Source: Streptomyces bicolor | Lineage (GTDB): Bacteria > Actinomycetota > Actinomycetes > Streptomycetales > Streptomycetaceae | DNA: 13,354 nucleotides | Reading direction: 5' to 3' | Assembly: GCF_000719285.1 (NCBI RefSeq) | Contig: NZ_JOFS01000069.1 | Location: forward strand, 1-13,354 | Shown: one piece after another, positions 11,888-13,354 of the stretch | Layout of the letters: the number at the start of each line of letters is the position of its first letter | How positions within the stretch are numbered: position 1 is the stretch's first letter | The notes under the pieces: generated by a model | Database searches by the model: none | Told to the model about the DNA's origin: nothing | What the model saw: only the letters and a program-made list of their open reading frames with translations | Program-made: the position numbers and the translations under genes

Positions 11888-13260
11888 GCCGCCTGCTCCC
11901 GACCGCCTGACGCCTCCCGGAGGCCGGGGACCAAGTCCCGTACGGCGACGGGCCGTCCCGTCTCGAAGCACTGGTTCGCGGCGAGTCCGACGGCCAGGGC
12001 CAGCGCGCCGTCGCGTTCGGTGGCCGTGGGGTGCGCGGCCGTGCCCGTGTCGACCGCGTGCGCGGGATCGACGGGGCCGAAGAGGGCGTCGAGCATCCGT
12101 GGGTCTCCCCCGCCGTGCTCCTCGTGGGCGGTCACGAGGGGAACGTTCACCGGAGGCCGCCACAGCGGACGCAGCGTGAGCCGCGCGCCGCCCGGGTGCT
12201 CGGCGGCGGCCGTGTCCCCGTGCAGCGCTCCGCCGCGGGAGCTGATCCGGGTCCGGGGCGGCTGCCAGCGGCTCTCCTCGACCTCGAGTTCCAGCCGTCC
12301 GGCGCTGCCGTTGAACATCACCCGATAGCCCTCCCACGGGGAGTACGCGGTGAGGTGGTACGTCATCGTCGCGCCCTTGGCGTACCGCACGAGGACGGCC
12401 ATGTCGTCCTCGATGGTGACGGGCCCGTCGAAGACGTTGCGGTCGCGGACGTACCCGTCGTCCCGCTCGGCGTCGAGGTAGAGGGCGCGCAGGGTGTCGT
12501 TGGCCGCCAGATCCAGGGCGAAGGGGTCGTCGGCGGCCCGGTCGGCGCCGTGGGCGCGGTCGTAGGCCCGGCGCAGCCCGTGGCGTTCGCCCGCGGCGCG
12601 GCCGTAGAAGCCGAGCCGCCCGTAGCCGAAGACGTCCCTCGGCTCGTCGGCGAGCCACCAGTTGACCAGGTCGAAGTGGTGGCCCGACTTGTGCACCATC
12701 AGGCCGCCGCTGAGGTCCTTCTCCCGGTGCCAGCGGCGGAAGTAGTCGGCGCCGTGGTGTACGTCGAGCAGCCACTCGAAGTGGACGGAGAGGATCTCAC
12801 CGACGGCGCCTTCGGCGAGCAGGGCGTGGACCTTCTCGTGCACGGGGTTGAAGCGGTAGTTGAAGGCGACGGTCAGGGAGTTGCCGGTCTCCCGGACCGT
12901 GTCAAGGATGCGGGCGCAGCGGTCCGCGTCGACGGTCATCGGCTTCTCGGTGACCACGCGGCAGCCGGCCCTGAGGGCCGGGACGATGTACCGGTCGTGT
13001 TCGGCGTCGACCGTCGTGACGACGACCTCGTCGATCTCCTCCTTGGCCAGCATGTCGGCGAAGCGGTCCAGCTCCCACTGGGTGGCGGTGGGCGCGCCGG
13101 CCTCGGCCAGCAGCCGGTTGTGGAAGGCCATGCGGGTGGGGCTCGGGTCGCAGAGGGCGGCGACCAGGTGGTCGGGGCGTTCGGCGAGGGCCCGGGTGAA
13201 GGTCTGGGCTCGGTGACCGGTGCCGACAACGGCGGCGCGGTGACGAGGAGTTCGGCTCAG
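11869..13260 (-). CDS. Gfo/Idh/MocA-family NAD(P)-dependent oxidoreductase
   Basis: A 463-residue sugar or cyclitol-type dehydrogenase. The N-terminal Rossmann fold has AAVVGTGHRAQTF (9-21) for the nucleotide; the family motif EKP is at 105-107, NYRFNPVH at 134-141, and HKSGHHFDL (190-198) in the substrate domain. Length is at the long end of the family. The glycine motif is in frame only upstream of the first ATG (13131, residue 44). Between it and the TAG at 13297-13299 there is no ATG, GTG or TTG, so CTG at 13260 (LSRTPRHR) is the likely start. A sequencing error or a mutated start is the alternative. The gene ends inside the convergent OB-fold gene. The substrate is unknown. Confidence 0.88.
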   Translation of the reverse strand: MSRTPRHRAAVVGTGHRAQTFTRALAERPDHLVAALCDPSPTRMAFHNRLLAEAGAPTATQWELDRFADMLAKEEIDEVVVTTVDAEHDRYIVPALRAGCRVVTEKPMTVDADRCARILDTVRETGNSLTVAFNYRFNPVHEKVHALLAEGAVGEILSVHFEWLLDVHHGADYFRRWHREKDLSGGLMVHKSGHHFDLVNWWLADEPRDVFGYGRLGFYGRAAGERHGLRRAYDRAHGADRAADDPFALDLAANDTLRALYLDAERDDGYVRDRNVFDGPVTIEDDMAVLVRYAKGATMTYHLTAYSPWEGYRVMFNGSAGRLELEVEESRWQPPRTRISSRGGALHGDTAAAEHPGGARLTLRPLWRPPVNVPLVTAHEEHGGGDPRMLDALFGPVDPAHAVDTGTAAHPTATERDGALALAVGLAANQCFETGRPVAVRDLVPGLREASGGREQAAQVQAR

Positions 13261-13354
13261 AGGGCGTTTCGTTCCGTTGTTTAGTCCCTGGATGCCCTAA
13301 TTCGTTGAGGTTCTAGGTGCCGCGCCAGCTCGGGGTGGATTCGGCTGTGAGGCG
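13261..13354 (-). promoter_or_regulatory. Upstream region of the oxidoreductase gene
   Basis: This is the leader of the minus-strand oxidoreductase, cut by the window edge. It contains GGACTAAACAACGGAACG on the minus strand, which is AT-richer than its surroundings and may hold the -10 box or an operator. I cannot assign either with confidence. Confidence 0.25.

Noticed and set aside
12031..13284. Long plus-strand open frame of about 417 codons
   Set aside because: Antisense to the dehydrogenase with clear family motifs; its own sequence is low-complexity Val/Gly/Ala/Glu.
1..13354. CRISPR array, tRNA, rRNA, integrase or attachment site
   Set aside because: No regularly spaced repeats, tRNA-like cloverleaf, recombinase motif or direct-repeat boundary was found.

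Overview
The window is high-GC DNA with strong G/C bias at third codon positions, GTG and CTG starts, leaderless-type promoters and actinobacterial gene families (PASTA-less PknB-type kinase, ECF sigma factor with a membrane partner, PucR and TetR regulators). It looks like a Streptomyces chromosome, probably an accessory or arm-like region, because the genes form short unrelated units separated by long, poorly coding gaps. No rRNA, tRNA, CRISPR array or intact transposase was seen.

Layout. 1-627 has no convincing gene. It holds a hairpin resembling an IS200/IS605-type end (81-120), a structured element (A, 199-362) and an 18-bp tandem repeat. 628-2010 encodes a membrane-anchored Ser/Thr protein kinase, and 2245-2445 a small conserved-type protein. 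2538-2710 is element B, a diverged copy of element A in the same orientation. 4184-2770 (minus strand) is an ECF sigma factor translationally coupled to a single-pass membrane protein, a probable anti-sigma factor. 4762-4553 (minus) encodes a 69-residue peptide with a double-glycine leader and no cysteine, an orphan RiPP or bacteriocin-like precursor. 4763-5951 is a degraded stretch with the stump of a MerR regulator. 7364-5952 (minus) is a two-gene unit: a short membrane or secreted peptide and a PucR-type regulator. 8050-10537 is a glycosyltransferase, SAM-methyltransferase and Trm112-like cassette. 10575-11315 is a TetR regulator and 11474-11887 a Zn-ribbon/OB-fold (DUF35) protein, linked by a shared palindromic operator. 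13260-11869 (minus) is a Gfo/Idh/MocA oxidoreductase that converges on and overlaps the OB-fold gene and appears to start at CTG.

The most unusual signal is the element A/B pair. Three hairpins are kept in the same order at two sites 2.3 kb apart. Stem differences are compensatory, and A-C appositions on the plus strand become G-U wobbles on the minus strand, pointing to a minus-strand RNA. A 12-nt stretch that differs between copies is bracketed by two identical blocks. Neither copy lies in front of a gene on the predicted RNA strand, so a mobile-element guide RNA (solo omega-RNA) or other trans-acting RNA is a better guess than a riboswitch. That interpretation is inference; the repeats and the pairing are visible directly.
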